From Anaerolineales bacterium (lineage in GTDB: Bacteria > Chloroflexota > Anaerolineae > Aggregatilineales > J027), in NCBI GenBank assembly GCA_020634155.1, contig JACKCI010000001.1:434001-498000 (forward strand): DNA of 64,000 nt, written 5' to 3'. Position numbers and translations under genes: made by a program. Below, in pieces: positions 54,301 to 61,455 of this stretch. Positions within the stretch are counted from its first letter, which is position 1. Every line of letters starts with the position of its first letter. The notes beneath the pieces are model-generated. The model saw only the letters and a program-made list of their open reading frames with translations. It did not search any database and was not told the origin of the DNA.

Positions 54301-57300
54301 GCAGGGGACAGGCAAATTAGGATTACAGTCAACAATCTGCAAACTGGTTACCGGACGATCACCAACATTCGTTACCGAAATCTGATAATTGACCGTTGAC
54401 CCAACTAGCGCCGCACTTGGCGTAGCGGTCTTGCGTACCAATAACTGCGATTGGGTAATAGCCACAAGCGCCTGTGTCTCATCATAGGGTTTGACGGGCT
54501 GACCTTGAGTATCGGTTACAAACTCCCACGGGGTACTGGTTGAGTCATAGAGATAGGCCTCTACGCCCGCCACATTAACTAAGGGGTCGGGGTCGTTAGG
54601 CTGCACTTCATACTCATAAACAAAGATAGCTTGGTCACTCGGTGGAATAATCCCCGGTGTGGCGGTCGGCCATGACCATCCGTCATCATCAAAGCGAATA
54701 GAGGTAATGGTTGGATCGCAATCACTGAAGTTAGGTAGTTGATTGCCACCTGCCACACAGGTCTGATGATAGTCAGGTGGGCCGGGCAAGCGCCCCGTTA
54801 TCAAGGTATCCCACACATCAGCAAGAACAAGGGTCAATCCCTCTTGATTACGGTTGGTAATTACCAGCGTGTATTGAACAGATGTTCCCGGAAAGGCCAC
54901 ATTGCGGTCGGTACGTTTACCAATTGAAATGTTTTCATCAACAACATCAACGCTGACCTCACTCTCGACACTAAAAGCATCTTGCCCCGCCATAGCATCT
55001 ACCGTTACGGTGTTCGTCAGAACAGGATTTGCAAGGGCGGCTGCTGTTACGAGATACGGCTGACAGATAACCACTTCTGTTGCTGGGTTAAGGGTTGTCG
55101 AATCACCATTTGCCGCAAGAAAAGCCGCTTGCATCTGATTCGAGAGGTCTGTGTTGTCGCTTGTCACATCCGTAATCGCTATTTCAGAAAATGGTTGCGT
55201 TGCGCTCTCATTTGTGAAAGTGATTTGGTAGTAGACATTGTTGCCAATGGACACTTCTCCTAAGCCACTCCCATCTTCATCCGGCAATTCAACCGTGCAG
55301 GTCGCATCTGCAAACGCCAGTTTCTCAATAATCAAGTCAGGCGGCAAGATATTGATTGTTACACAGGTCTCTACTTGAGGAAGTGGTGTTCCAGTGCTGG
55401 CAATATCTCCTGTCGCCTGTGCACAAATCTCCAATGTACTACCCGCATAGTCAATGGGTATCTCATAGTATGGATCTGTTACCAAGAACGACTGCGATTG
55501 GGCTGGTCCAAGTGGACCAATCGTCGGCACATAACCTGCCGCGGCTAGACCTGCCGATAACTCTGTATCACCAGAAGTCAAAGCGATGTTCTCAATCGTC
55601 AGGTCAGCACTAAAGTTAGCCACACTGACATCAATGTCAATGAGGGTACCCGCTGTTGCATCGAATGTACTCGGCAAAAGCGTTAACACCAGTGGATTCT
55701 GAGTGCTAACAGATGCCTCATCTACATTCGACATGGGGTAATCTGGCCCCTTCTCCATAGTTGGCGGGCCACTATCTTCAGTCACATAGAAAGTTATAGT
55801 CGCAATGTTAGACAGCCCAAATGGGTCATCAGGAGCAACGGTATATGCATCTTGGATACCATCTTCAAGCATCCAAGCTTGGTCATCAGTCGCATCTGGA
55901 ACATCAATATGCCCAATGACCCCCGATGGGGCAACATTCCCCTGTTCAAATTGCATCTGCAATGGGCTAGTCGTCAACAAGCTATCATCAAGCTGTTGCA
56001 GGAACATATCAGCATGTTCACTGCGGGCCAACATGTTGATGCTATAAAGCACGCTATCTCCGGGGAAGATCAGAGAGGAGCCATTCCTCACCGTCTTTTC
56101 AATTTGAACCGGATTGGTGATTTCAAAGAACCACGTAATTTCAAACTCAGCGCAGCCTTCTGGAGCGTCCCCACCCAAGAAGATGGTATTGTCCCAACTC
56201 AGAATCGTATTATCTGCGGGTACCGTAAAGTCAATGGGGCGGATGATAATCGGCATTTCATAGCTGAAACTCTCACCGGGTAAGAGGAATCCCGGATTGC
56301 CGGGGTTCGGCCACGTAATATCTGCGTTGACATCAAGCGGGCGGCCCACTTCGCGCTCAAAGATTTCATCCGTAACATTGTCAACGGATATGTTTTCGGA
56401 GCCAAAGTTGAAATACAACAGCAAGACCCGCTTTGACTCACCCACTGTAATGGGTGGAATGGTGTCATCATAGGGGTCTGGATTATCGATAAACAACCCC
56501 ATAAAGCTGATCGGACAGGCGAAATCAACCGATGCGCTATCGGTAGCTGAAATCTCACGACCTGCTACGCTTTCACCGGAACCATCAGGGTTAGGTGCTG
56601 TTGTTCCGATAAAGGTCGCCGTATTGGTTAATCGATCAAGATCACCAAAGCCATCTAAAGGCGGGTCTACCGTTGCGATTCCAACTGCGGTACTTGCAAT
56701 CGGAAGTTGATAGACACCACCACCGATGTCTGTCAGACCCGAAAACTCAGCCAATGTCGGAGCATCTAGGGTGCCCACTTCGGGTGAAATTGCATCTATA
56801 AAGCCGTCGGGGGATTCAAAATCCACTGGCTGGTAGAGAGAATTATTCTCTATGCTAATTGTAAACTCAATCGAGCTATTCACGGCTGAAAAACCGGGGC
56901 CTAGTTTCTGCACCTTAAGGTGTTCACGTTCCGAAACGTCCCATAACCCGATAGCAATCACTTTTTGGTCAGTTCCAGACAGTCTACCCACAACCAGAAC
57001 TTGCATCTGGAACATGCCACCGGGTATCCCGTCATGATAGGTCAGCCTACATTCCCCTGCAATTGACGAGCCATCAAGCACATCACCATGAACATTGCAG
57101 ACTTCATAGTAGGTATCAGATGGGAAGCCGGGTATACCCACGTCCTCATACACGCCTTCTTCATAGGCATCACCTGTTTCCAGAAGGTTGAGGACACGGA
57201 CATCATTCAGCAAGGCCTCGGTATTATTGGTAAAGGAATAGGCATAAAGCGCGGGGCCATCTCCACGTACCAATTGGTTGGGGCCGGAGAGTATACCACC

Positions 57301-60084
57301 TTGGAAGTCGTCGGTTAGCAGGGGGAATACATGCAAAATGCGGACTTTAACAGTCTTACCAGCCTCATCGCCAGTCAACACCACCTGTATCCTCAACGGC
57401 GTTGGTTCATTACCCGTTAAGCCCGTTGAAGAAACGAGAGTTGAGGACCGATCAGAGCGTGTTTCAAAGGGGAAGAATAGTGTATCTCCCGGTGAATAGA
57501 AGTCTAAGTCGTCGGCGGGGAAATTCTCAAGTGGACAATTCCCACTCGCTTGGTAAACACAGTATTGCAGGGACAAAATCTCAAAGGTTGTCCCAACATT
57601 GGTTGAACTCAGTGTGAACTTATACTTCAGCCCCGGTTGACGGAAGCCAAAATCAAGTGGAACACCCGGTTGATCCTCAGCAAAGACCGTGATGATATTG
57701 TTGAGTTGGATATTGGATATATCCGTCACAATCGCTACACGGTCAATATACGGCTCAGGGAGATTCACAGAGCAGTTGCTTGGTGCATGAGCCTCAAAGA
57801 TTCGATACAGGGGGTCTGGCGTATCGCCAGTAATAATAAAGTTCACGTTGCCAAAGGCGTCTTGCCCTGCCGCGCCGTCAGCCTCAAGCCGTCCGTTTAT
57901 ACCAGAATTCCAGATAATCTGGCTATTGGGAATAACAAAAGGATCGCCCGGCACAATATCACCAAGGCCATTGCGAATATAGTGCCGTATCTCTACGTTA
58001 CATAGTGGCGTAGCGGACTTATTGTCAACTTCAAAGTGATAATAAACAGTCTCGCCACGCAGGGCAGCGGTGTCTTCACCGAGCGGCGTACCCGGATCAT
58101 CAACACTGTAACGATAGGCGGTAATCTCGACCTCATCGCTGACAAGGTTGGTGATAAGTGTATTCTCTGCATATTTGAATGACCCCGTTGGGCTGGTTGC
58201 CCGCACGCGGATGGAATTCACCACAGGGTCTTCAAAATTAGGGCTAGTAATGGCCGGCACTGTGTAAGTAAAGGCTGTTCCGGGCGTCAGATAACATCCG
58301 GGGCCAAAGGTTCCATCAAGGAGTGAAGAATCGACAAATGTAGGTCGTGCCCCATCAATAAGCGTGGGGTAACCAGCCACATAGCGTAACTCACTAAAAA
58401 TACCTGTACTTTGGTTGCAATACTCGACGCGATAGGTGAGTATACTCCCTGACTTGGGGGCAGGTTGTCCGGTACCGGGGTTGTATGGCGTGCCATCAAC
58501 CGCATATAAGACAAGGTTAGCCTCAATCTCTGAACCACGAATAGTAATGCTGGTGGCAGATGTATCCTGAACCCGATAACTCGCGGGGGTTGATACAGGA
58601 TGGGCTTCAACCGTTACGGTATTCACCAGCGGTGAACTATCGGACAAGGCAACCGTGTATGGATAATCCACACGGAAATTCTCACCGGGATCAAGAGTGG
58701 AAACCCCACCCGCCAGTGGACCAACCAAACTATCAAATAACACAAAGCCATCAAGGGTTGTTTGCCCTGTATTCGTGACCGTTACACGATAGGTAACTTG
58801 CTCACCAATACCCACCCCATCAGATGGATTGGTGGGCGAAATAATAGTCTTAGATACCGAGACAGATGCATCCGCAATAACCACCCCCGGAGCCTGAACA
58901 TGAAGTGTCGCATCCAAGCCAAGGGTATCGTATGCCACTAAGTCACCAGTCAATTTAAAGGCGTTATTGATTGGGTCATTGATAAGGGCCGGGTTCATCT
59001 CAACTTGGAATTGACAAATCAGTTTGTCACCATTCTCTAGAACCCCATTATTAGAGGTGGTAAGATCGGACGAGTCCACGCGCAATAGCGTACCACCGAC
59101 ATCCTCATACCATCCTGCCGTTGGGTCATCCGGTGGCGGATTGCCGAACACCGATTCATCACATTTAGGGATAGGTGCATCGTTGCTATCCGTTAAGCGC
59201 TGAATGGCATCGGCTCCACTATCGCGGCTTGTGACTTCGATAACATAAGTCACTACTTCATACGGTTGGGCAATGGTGCCACTAGCTGGCTCCAACACGG
59301 CAACATCTGCACGTGGGCCAACGACTTGAATAAAAACATTGGTATCCCCGCCATAGATATTGCCATAACGTTGGTTCGGGAAATTCGGGTCATCTGGCAA
59401 AGCTCGTAGGTCGGGACTTGGATAGAATTGCGAGTTAGTGAATGGCCCAGAATCACACGCCGCAATACCTGTACAACTGAATTGAACATCAACGTATACT
59501 CGATACGTTATGTCGGTAACATCAACGTTGAATGAGAATAAACCTATCGTAATGTCATCGGCCAGCAACAAACCCGGTTGGTCAGTATGAGGCCATTCAA
59601 CTGCCTCGAACATTGAGCCTAGAACCGTAGCACCTTTCCTGACCGTGATTGATTCGACAGTCACTTCAACTGGTGCGCCAGTACAAGGCGTAATTGGAGG
59701 ATTTCCCAATGAACGATTAAAGAGTTCAAGATACACGACCAGTTGATCGCCCACCTTCACATTGCGGCTTTGTCCATTAGGCTCAGGATAAGCAACATCA
59801 AAAAAGCCATGCTCGGCTAAACCATGAATGCTCGATGGATAATACTGGTCTGGATAATCCTCATTAGTGTTATAGACCAAGTGACCTACCGAGAGCGCAC
59901 AAGAGTTCGCCCCCTGTAAGACAGGAGTCTCCAGTGGCTCCTGCGGAGGGCTTTCAACTTCAGCAGCCTCCACAATGGGAAGTTCTTGAGGCAAGGTCAT
60001 TGTTGCAAAGCTCGGCAACAAATTCCCCATAAGGGCAAGAACTATAACAAGATTTTTCATGATAACGAAAAGATGTTTGGTCAT
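48301..60084 (-). CDS. Giant secreted DUF11-repeat protein with LPTTG signal and its own sortase domain
   Basis: 3,927 residues. A signal peptide (about residues 10-30, LVIVLALMGNLLPSFA) leads into some 3,590 residues of tandem DUF11/CARDB-like beta-domains, recognisable by recurring VTYTITVTNTG-type strands. At 3628-3632 is LPTTG, followed by a hydrophobic helix (about 3643-3662), NRKR (3664-3667), a second helix (about 3668-3689), a Pro/Thr-rich linker and a C-terminal sortase domain (about 3770-3905). The sortase triad is present: GHV His3820, LLTCT Cys3883, DRLVI Arg3896. The topology puts repeats and sortase on the same outer side. Sorting signal and enzyme in one chain is unusual; cutting could be in cis or in trans. 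ATG at 60084 has GGAG seven bases upstream. Confidence 0.9.
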   Translation of the reverse strand: MTKHLFVIMKNLVIVLALMGNLLPSFATMTLPQELPIVEAAEVESPPQEPLETPVLQGANSCALSVGHLVYNTNEDYPDQYYPSSIHGLAEHGFFDVAYPEPNGQSRNVKVGDQLVVYLELFNRSLGNPPITPCTGAPVEVTVESITVRKGATVLGSMFEAVEWPHTDQPGLLLADDITIGLFSFNVDVTDITYRVYVDVQFSCTGIAACDSGPFTNSQFYPSPDLRALPDDPNFPNQRYGNIYGGDTNVFIQVVGPRADVAVLEPASGTIAQPYEVVTYVIEVTSRDSGADAIQRLTDSNDAPIPKCDESVFGNPPPDDPTAGWYEDVGGTLLRVDSSDLTTSNNGVLENGDKLICQFQVEMNPALINDPINNAFKLTGDLVAYDTLGLDATLHVQAPGVVIADASVSVSKTIISPTNPSDGVGIGEQVTYRVTVTNTGQTTLDGFVLFDSLVGPLAGGVSTLDPGENFRVDYPYTVALSDSSPLVNTVTVEAHPVSTPASYRVQDTSATSITIRGSEIEANLVLYAVDGTPYNPGTGQPAPKSGSILTYRVEYCNQSTGIFSELRYVAGYPTLIDGARPTFVDSSLLDGTFGPGCYLTPGTAFTYTVPAITSPNFEDPVVNSIRVRATSPTGSFKYAENTLITNLVSDEVEITAYRYSVDDPGTPLGEDTAALRGETVYYHFEVDNKSATPLCNVEIRHYIRNGLGDIVPGDPFVIPNSQIIWNSGINGRLEADGAAGQDAFGNVNFIITGDTPDPLYRIFEAHAPSNCSVNLPEPYIDRVAIVTDISNIQLNNIITVFAEDQPGVPLDFGFRQPGLKYKFTLSSTNVGTTFEILSLQYCVYQASGNCPLENFPADDLDFYSPGDTLFFPFETRSDRSSTLVSSTGLTGNEPTPLRIQVVLTGDEAGKTVKVRILHVFPLLTDDFQGGILSGPNQLVRGDGPALYAYSFTNNTEALLNDVRVLNLLETGDAYEEGVYEDVGIPGFPSDTYYEVCNVHGDVLDGSSIAGECRLTYHDGIPGGMFQMQVLVVGRLSGTDQKVIAIGLWDVSEREHLKVQKLGPGFSAVNSSIEFTISIENNSLYQPVDFESPDGFIDAISPEVGTLDAPTLAEFSGLTDIGGGVYQLPIASTAVGIATVDPPLDGFGDLDRLTNTATFIGTTAPNPDGSGESVAGREISATDSASVDFACPISFMGLFIDNPDPYDDTIPPITVGESKRVLLLYFNFGSENISVDNVTDEIFEREVGRPLDVNADITWPNPGNPGFLLPGESFSYEMPIIIRPIDFTVPADNTILSWDNTIFLGGDAPEGCAEFEITWFFEITNPVQIEKTVRNGSSLIFPGDSVLYSINMLARSEHADMFLQQLDDSLLTTSPLQMQFEQGNVAPSGVIGHIDVPDATDDQAWMLEDGIQDAYTVAPDDPFGLSNIATITFYVTEDSGPPTMEKGPDYPMSNVDEASVSTQNPLVLTLLPSTFDATAGTLIDIDVSVANFSADLTIENIALTSGDTELSAGLAAAGYVPTIGPLGPAQSQSFLVTDPYYEIPIDYAGSTLEICAQATGDIASTGTPLPQVETCVTINILPPDLIIEKLAFADATCTVELPDEDGSGLGEVSIGNNVYYQITFTNESATQPFSEIAITDVTSDNTDLSNQMQAAFLAANGDSTTLNPATEVVICQPYLVTAAALANPVLTNTVTVDAMAGQDAFSVESEVSVDVVDENISIGKRTDRNVAFPGTSVQYTLVITNRNQEGLTLVLADVWDTLITGRLPGPPDYHQTCVAGGNQLPNFSDCDPTITSIRFDDDGWSWPTATPGIIPPSDQAIFVYEYEVQPNDPDPLVNVAGVEAYLYDSTSTPWEFVTDTQGQPVKPYDETQALVAITQSQLLVRKTATPSAALVGSTVNYQISVTNVGDRPVTSLQIVDCNPNLPVPCDEDLEPFSPGFGGQDLTSQIVPISAQASLAPFGTAVINAYQLVMPSAGDILTNPGLDPFINTAYAIGNVTIDGSGTLVSTAPGSDTAIVDLINPGIRITKSASVGAAAIGETVDYTIQVFNTGTDPLRIDTVYDVIPGDSTWTPITTMKLNSCDAGAPDFEIGPASTDRLAAQAFVCVIVPIVVRQPQAGTTEFVNTVRVEATGNPDVAPQSLVDGASAEIDIRSSDLLVFKDAYCIAGSPGCAVAQRITEVKEGDTYEYRITITNSTTVPMHQLNLYDPDYLDGQVQVISDFTAIGNNDALFDPDEEYVFTYPHTANLAADTGGISNAYTNTATVVGVEDDNGQPGELTPPRSAQYTIFIEPADLSVSKVVCVSDDVTVPDFGACVQPTTFAQPGDYLWYEVSIVNPSAIQINDITVTDTLFGILSNTENSGVSVVWPAGEGALPPCEEPLWTPPDNCPTATYVYRSVGPVSGADDSITNTAIVDAMAGSSGLTVSDSATAIVSSGDLAVTIVEDNGRTEAVAGTQLNFTVTVYNLGPSDISSITVLLPLTDGVTPLVAPFTIATGGQPVEITRSYTVTGSDTIMHFEVLAEGTLAGGFTVSDTDTWTVTRVVPGMSVTKTADRSVARVGDTITYTISVHNTGTTAITGLAVSDSLLDITPPWPTSIAAGDTITRQYDYTVTDSDGNPLVNTVLVQGTVSGSPIVVSASAEVFITDSDLLVTNTPSTASATVGTTVSFIYEICNLSEGLSPTDDLTNVTLADDDGAFTLPTTTLVPGQCLNAVRSITLTAGDVPQISRTAIGTANSAGGPLAQAVTRTITVVPLGAGDIRLEVIPSATTVQIGDSLDIDFVVTNVGDSQLTITSFADLTPWYTGFVPNPVGRVLAPGSSILFAGNTGPIDITPTTPDPVSGTWIVTAEDALGTPYSHSDSISVPIITAGATLALNAVANAPFVAPGGTVTYTYTVWNISDVTVTATLQLVDDTCTTYTEGGEALWGAGVALLPNQPATATATCAIDTNFVDPTVDHEVEVYDSAQPSTPQDSVVIQTPVSSGTQLDLSVVADMASVSPGGTVTYTYTVLNQSATAVTALLLLEDDTCTTYTEGTEDMWGDGALIQPSTNATATATCMIAANYSDPTVDHTISVVDGTQPDTPVDTETVQTPVEFPETDLKVEIQESDPKVWRTGDNITFIYRLYNTSLTTPITDIESNVVVPDSCTDVSFYNGNGIPTSFDGTLDPDDEIFVHCTYEVSDDDFPSVTAVVTATGMLGIDEINGQDSREFNVVDLALSVTLTATQPNEDDDGSEVEEGDTIGFTLQIRNLGQSQLVLPPEDEDPFESSIFSVTSPSTTVGNLGDLYTYFADTCNWPLDTTEVCTVVYSDAIVDGDDMTYTALATHPTELMAMVGVTLWDDDFDVPIAQEDTWGITILRPSMAIQSITVSPNPGVVGEPVTITAVIVNNGASDLTGVAASLALQDVLTTQAMGVFLTGTHQQSAITTLTMTLSSTTIAVGGQATATATWTVDRASTIRAVVSASATTTGGTVPTVTATSEATFTTTQGTGTDPDGNPLDPNALDPTVAKTVDTEGAAPGDQITFSINVTNGSTNAMSNITFVDPVPESFTVVSATTTSGAAVVTGQLVTVSLDTLAPGGRFTVTIVAQVADTVSVPSVLSNQACANVEDRNPVCSEVEVPIGSFGSGDGTLPTTGYGNQPPTTQGLSGLPGFLGIGLLLMLAGLSTNRKRLLIGGGAAAVLLVVVIGFVLLLGGDDGKKKDDESEPQVVATDTVEPITRPTLARRPTLTPQPTATDAGPVVPPPTLPFAPTLRPSPTPYIAPTATGPRRLDIPRLGYSRPIPIVGVPLTDDSWDVSRLGHNVGWLDETTWLEPTWGNTVLVGHVQLDDNDPGPFYFLGDLEVGDEIIIWEGAQQHVFRVTEIDTVPPNDVQVTYPSLDPMLTLLTCTNWDRARGVFADRLVIRAEPVTEGAGSEPENTPEPTSTEAGPGA
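48390..48780 (-). other. Sortase domain of the giant protein
   Basis: Encodes residues about 3769-3898. Features: RRLDIPRLGYSRPIPIVGV start, GNTVLVGHVQL with His3820, GDEIIIWEG, LLTCTNWD with Cys3883 and DRLVIRAE with Arg3896. The spacing fits the sortase beta-barrel; the class (D, E or F) cannot be fixed by eye. Confidence 0.88.
49189..49203 (-). other. LPTTG sorting signal in the giant protein
   Basis: Codes for Leu-Pro-Thr-Thr-Gly at residues 3628-3632, followed 10 residues later by a hydrophobic helix and then NRKR: the three-part layout of an LPxTG cell-wall sorting signal. It is internal, not at the C-terminus. Confidence 0.85.
50806..51483 (-). repeat. Two adjacent 113-residue repeats in the giant protein
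   Basis: Unit A (51483-51145) and unit B (51144-50806) align without a gap over 113 residues; I count 65 identities by hand. Shared stretches include VTYTYTV, DDTCTTYTEG, ATATC and DPTVDH. Both units have two cysteines that could form a disulfide. This is the closest pair of repeats I noticed in the protein. Confidence 0.85.
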
Positions 60085-60097
60085 CAATCATCTCCAA

Positions 60098-60113
60098 ACC
60101 AGTTTCGACTGGT
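60098..60113 (-). promoter_or_regulatory. Hairpin in the leader region of the giant gene
   Basis: ACCAGT-CGAA-ACTGGT on the minus strand: a 6-bp stem with a 4-base loop, ending 13 bases before the ATG at 60084 and just upstream of its GGAG. No T-run, so not a terminator; it could affect translation or be an operator. Confidence 0.45.
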
Positions 60114-60133
60114 CGAGTTTTTCCATATATACT
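60105..60133 (+). promoter_or_regulatory. Candidate promoter of the GT-C-like gene
   Basis: TCGACT (60105-60110), 17 bases, TATACT (60128-60133), 36 bases before the ATG at 60170. The -35 match is modest. It overlaps the dyad at 60098-60113, so the divergent genes may be co-regulated. Confidence 0.4.
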
Positions 60134-60169
60134 GTATTGTACCTATAGCCTAGATAGGATGCAAAAGAG

Positions 60170-61387
60170 ATGCAAACCCGCAATTTCACGGTATTAGCGG
60201 TGATTACGATGCTGCTGTATGCCAGTCTATGGACATCTGCCCCCTACAGTTCTCCTGACACACTGGACTACCAAGCAACAGCAGATGACCTCCGCGACGG
60301 CACGCTGGATGTACTACCCTTGCGACCTATCGGGTACTCCGTGTTTCTACTCTTTTCCGGGTCAGGTCGGTGGCTATATTACACACAAATGGCCTTATAC
60401 CTCTTAAGCATCTTTTTATTGGTCAAGCTGGTTTGTCCTCAATACCAACTTGTATTCATCCTGATTGCCATTCTCCCGCCCTTCTTTGAGCCAACCGCCC
60501 ATATCTTGACCGAGACCCTTACTCAGTTCATGCTGGTAGTTGGCGTCCTCAGCCTCTATCGGTGGTATCAGGAAAAGACGGTCTCAGTATTGCTGTTGGG
60601 CAGCGTTGCAATATGCCTGAGCGGGTTGATACGCCCCACCTATCAGCTGCTGCTGCCTGCACTAGCCCTAGCCGTTTTATGGTTGACCCACCAATGGAAA
60701 CCTGTTCTGTTGATGCTGACCGTGACAGTTGTCATGATTGGCAGTTACTCCCTTTACAATTTCAGACAATTTCATTACTTTGGAACAAGCCCACTACTCG
60801 GCATGTCCCTTTCCACCAAGACGCCACGTGTCCTTGAGCGGCTGCCCGATGAATACGCCGTGGAACGAGACCTGCTACTTCGCTACCGCGATGCAAGTCT
60901 CCTTGCCCCTGATAACCCCAATATGCCCGGCACAGTTCACACTGGAAAGTGGTACATCTGGGATGCCCTACCTGAATACCAAGCGGTAACAGGGCAATCC
61001 ACCGCCGAAGCATCTGCACATTTGCTCAAACTCAATCTTTACCTCATTCAACAAGAACCACTTGAATATTTCGTAGAGGTCGGTGAAGCAGCTGCGCTAT
61101 TCTGGATGCCTGTCTCCAATTTTGCTAATTTCGATTCGCGGATCTTCTATCTTTTGTGGGCTATCGCTCATTTTGCTTTTATTGGCAGCTTCTTTGTGGT
61201 ACTCCATCGTCGGCCTGCCACCGATTTTCTGTCACGGATAATGTTGGTCACAATCGCCTATACATGGGTAATATCCTCAACAATTGCCATTGGCGAACCA
61301 CGTTATCGCCAGCCCGTGGAGCTATTTATTCTACTCATTCTTCTCAACCAGATTTCCCCAAAGATTGAACCCAAGGTTGTCAGCTAG
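60170..61387 (+). CDS. Polytopic membrane protein, GT-C glycosyltransferase-like
   Basis: 405 residues with about nine to ten membrane segments. The first external loop carries acidic residues (SSPDTLDYQATADDL), the position of the catalytic Asp in GT-C enzymes of the PMT/ArnT type. The RPIGYSVFLLF and C-terminal GEPRYRQPVELFILL segments are typical of this superfamily. Such enzymes move a sugar from a polyprenyl phosphate to protein or lipid on the outer side. It is divergent from the giant surface-protein gene and could glycosylate it; that link is inference. The family call rests on pattern. Confidence 0.7.
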   Translation: MQTRNFTVLAVITMLLYASLWTSAPYSSPDTLDYQATADDLRDGTLDVLPLRPIGYSVFLLFSGSGRWLYYTQMALYLLSIFLLVKLVCPQYQLVFILIAILPPFFEPTAHILTETLTQFMLVVGVLSLYRWYQEKTVSVLLLGSVAICLSGLIRPTYQLLLPALALAVLWLTHQWKPVLLMLTVTVVMIGSYSLYNFRQFHYFGTSPLLGMSLSTKTPRVLERLPDEYAVERDLLLRYRDASLLAPDNPNMPGTVHTGKWYIWDALPEYQAVTGQSTAEASAHLLKLNLYLIQQEPLEYFVEVGEAAALFWMPVSNFANFDSRIFYLLWAIAHFAFIGSFFVVLHRRPATDFLSRIMLVTIAYTWVISSTIAIGEPRYRQPVELFILLILLNQISPKIEPKVVS

Positions 61388-61390
61388 AGT

Positions 61391-61419
61391 TTGTCAAATA
61401 TGTTAAGATGGTTTAGCAT
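61391..61419 (+). promoter_or_regulatory. Promoter of the second peptide-binding-protein gene
   Basis: TTGTCA (61391-61396), a 17-base spacer and TAGCAT (61414-61419), 36 bases before the ATG at 61456. Confidence 0.55.
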
Positions 61420-61455
61420 GGTAAAGCGTCACTTAATCATCGAAAGGGATAACTC

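Noticed and set aside
60098..60113. Terminator upstream of the giant gene
   Set aside because: The hairpin has no T-run on either strand and lies in the leader, so it is listed as a regulatory hairpin instead.
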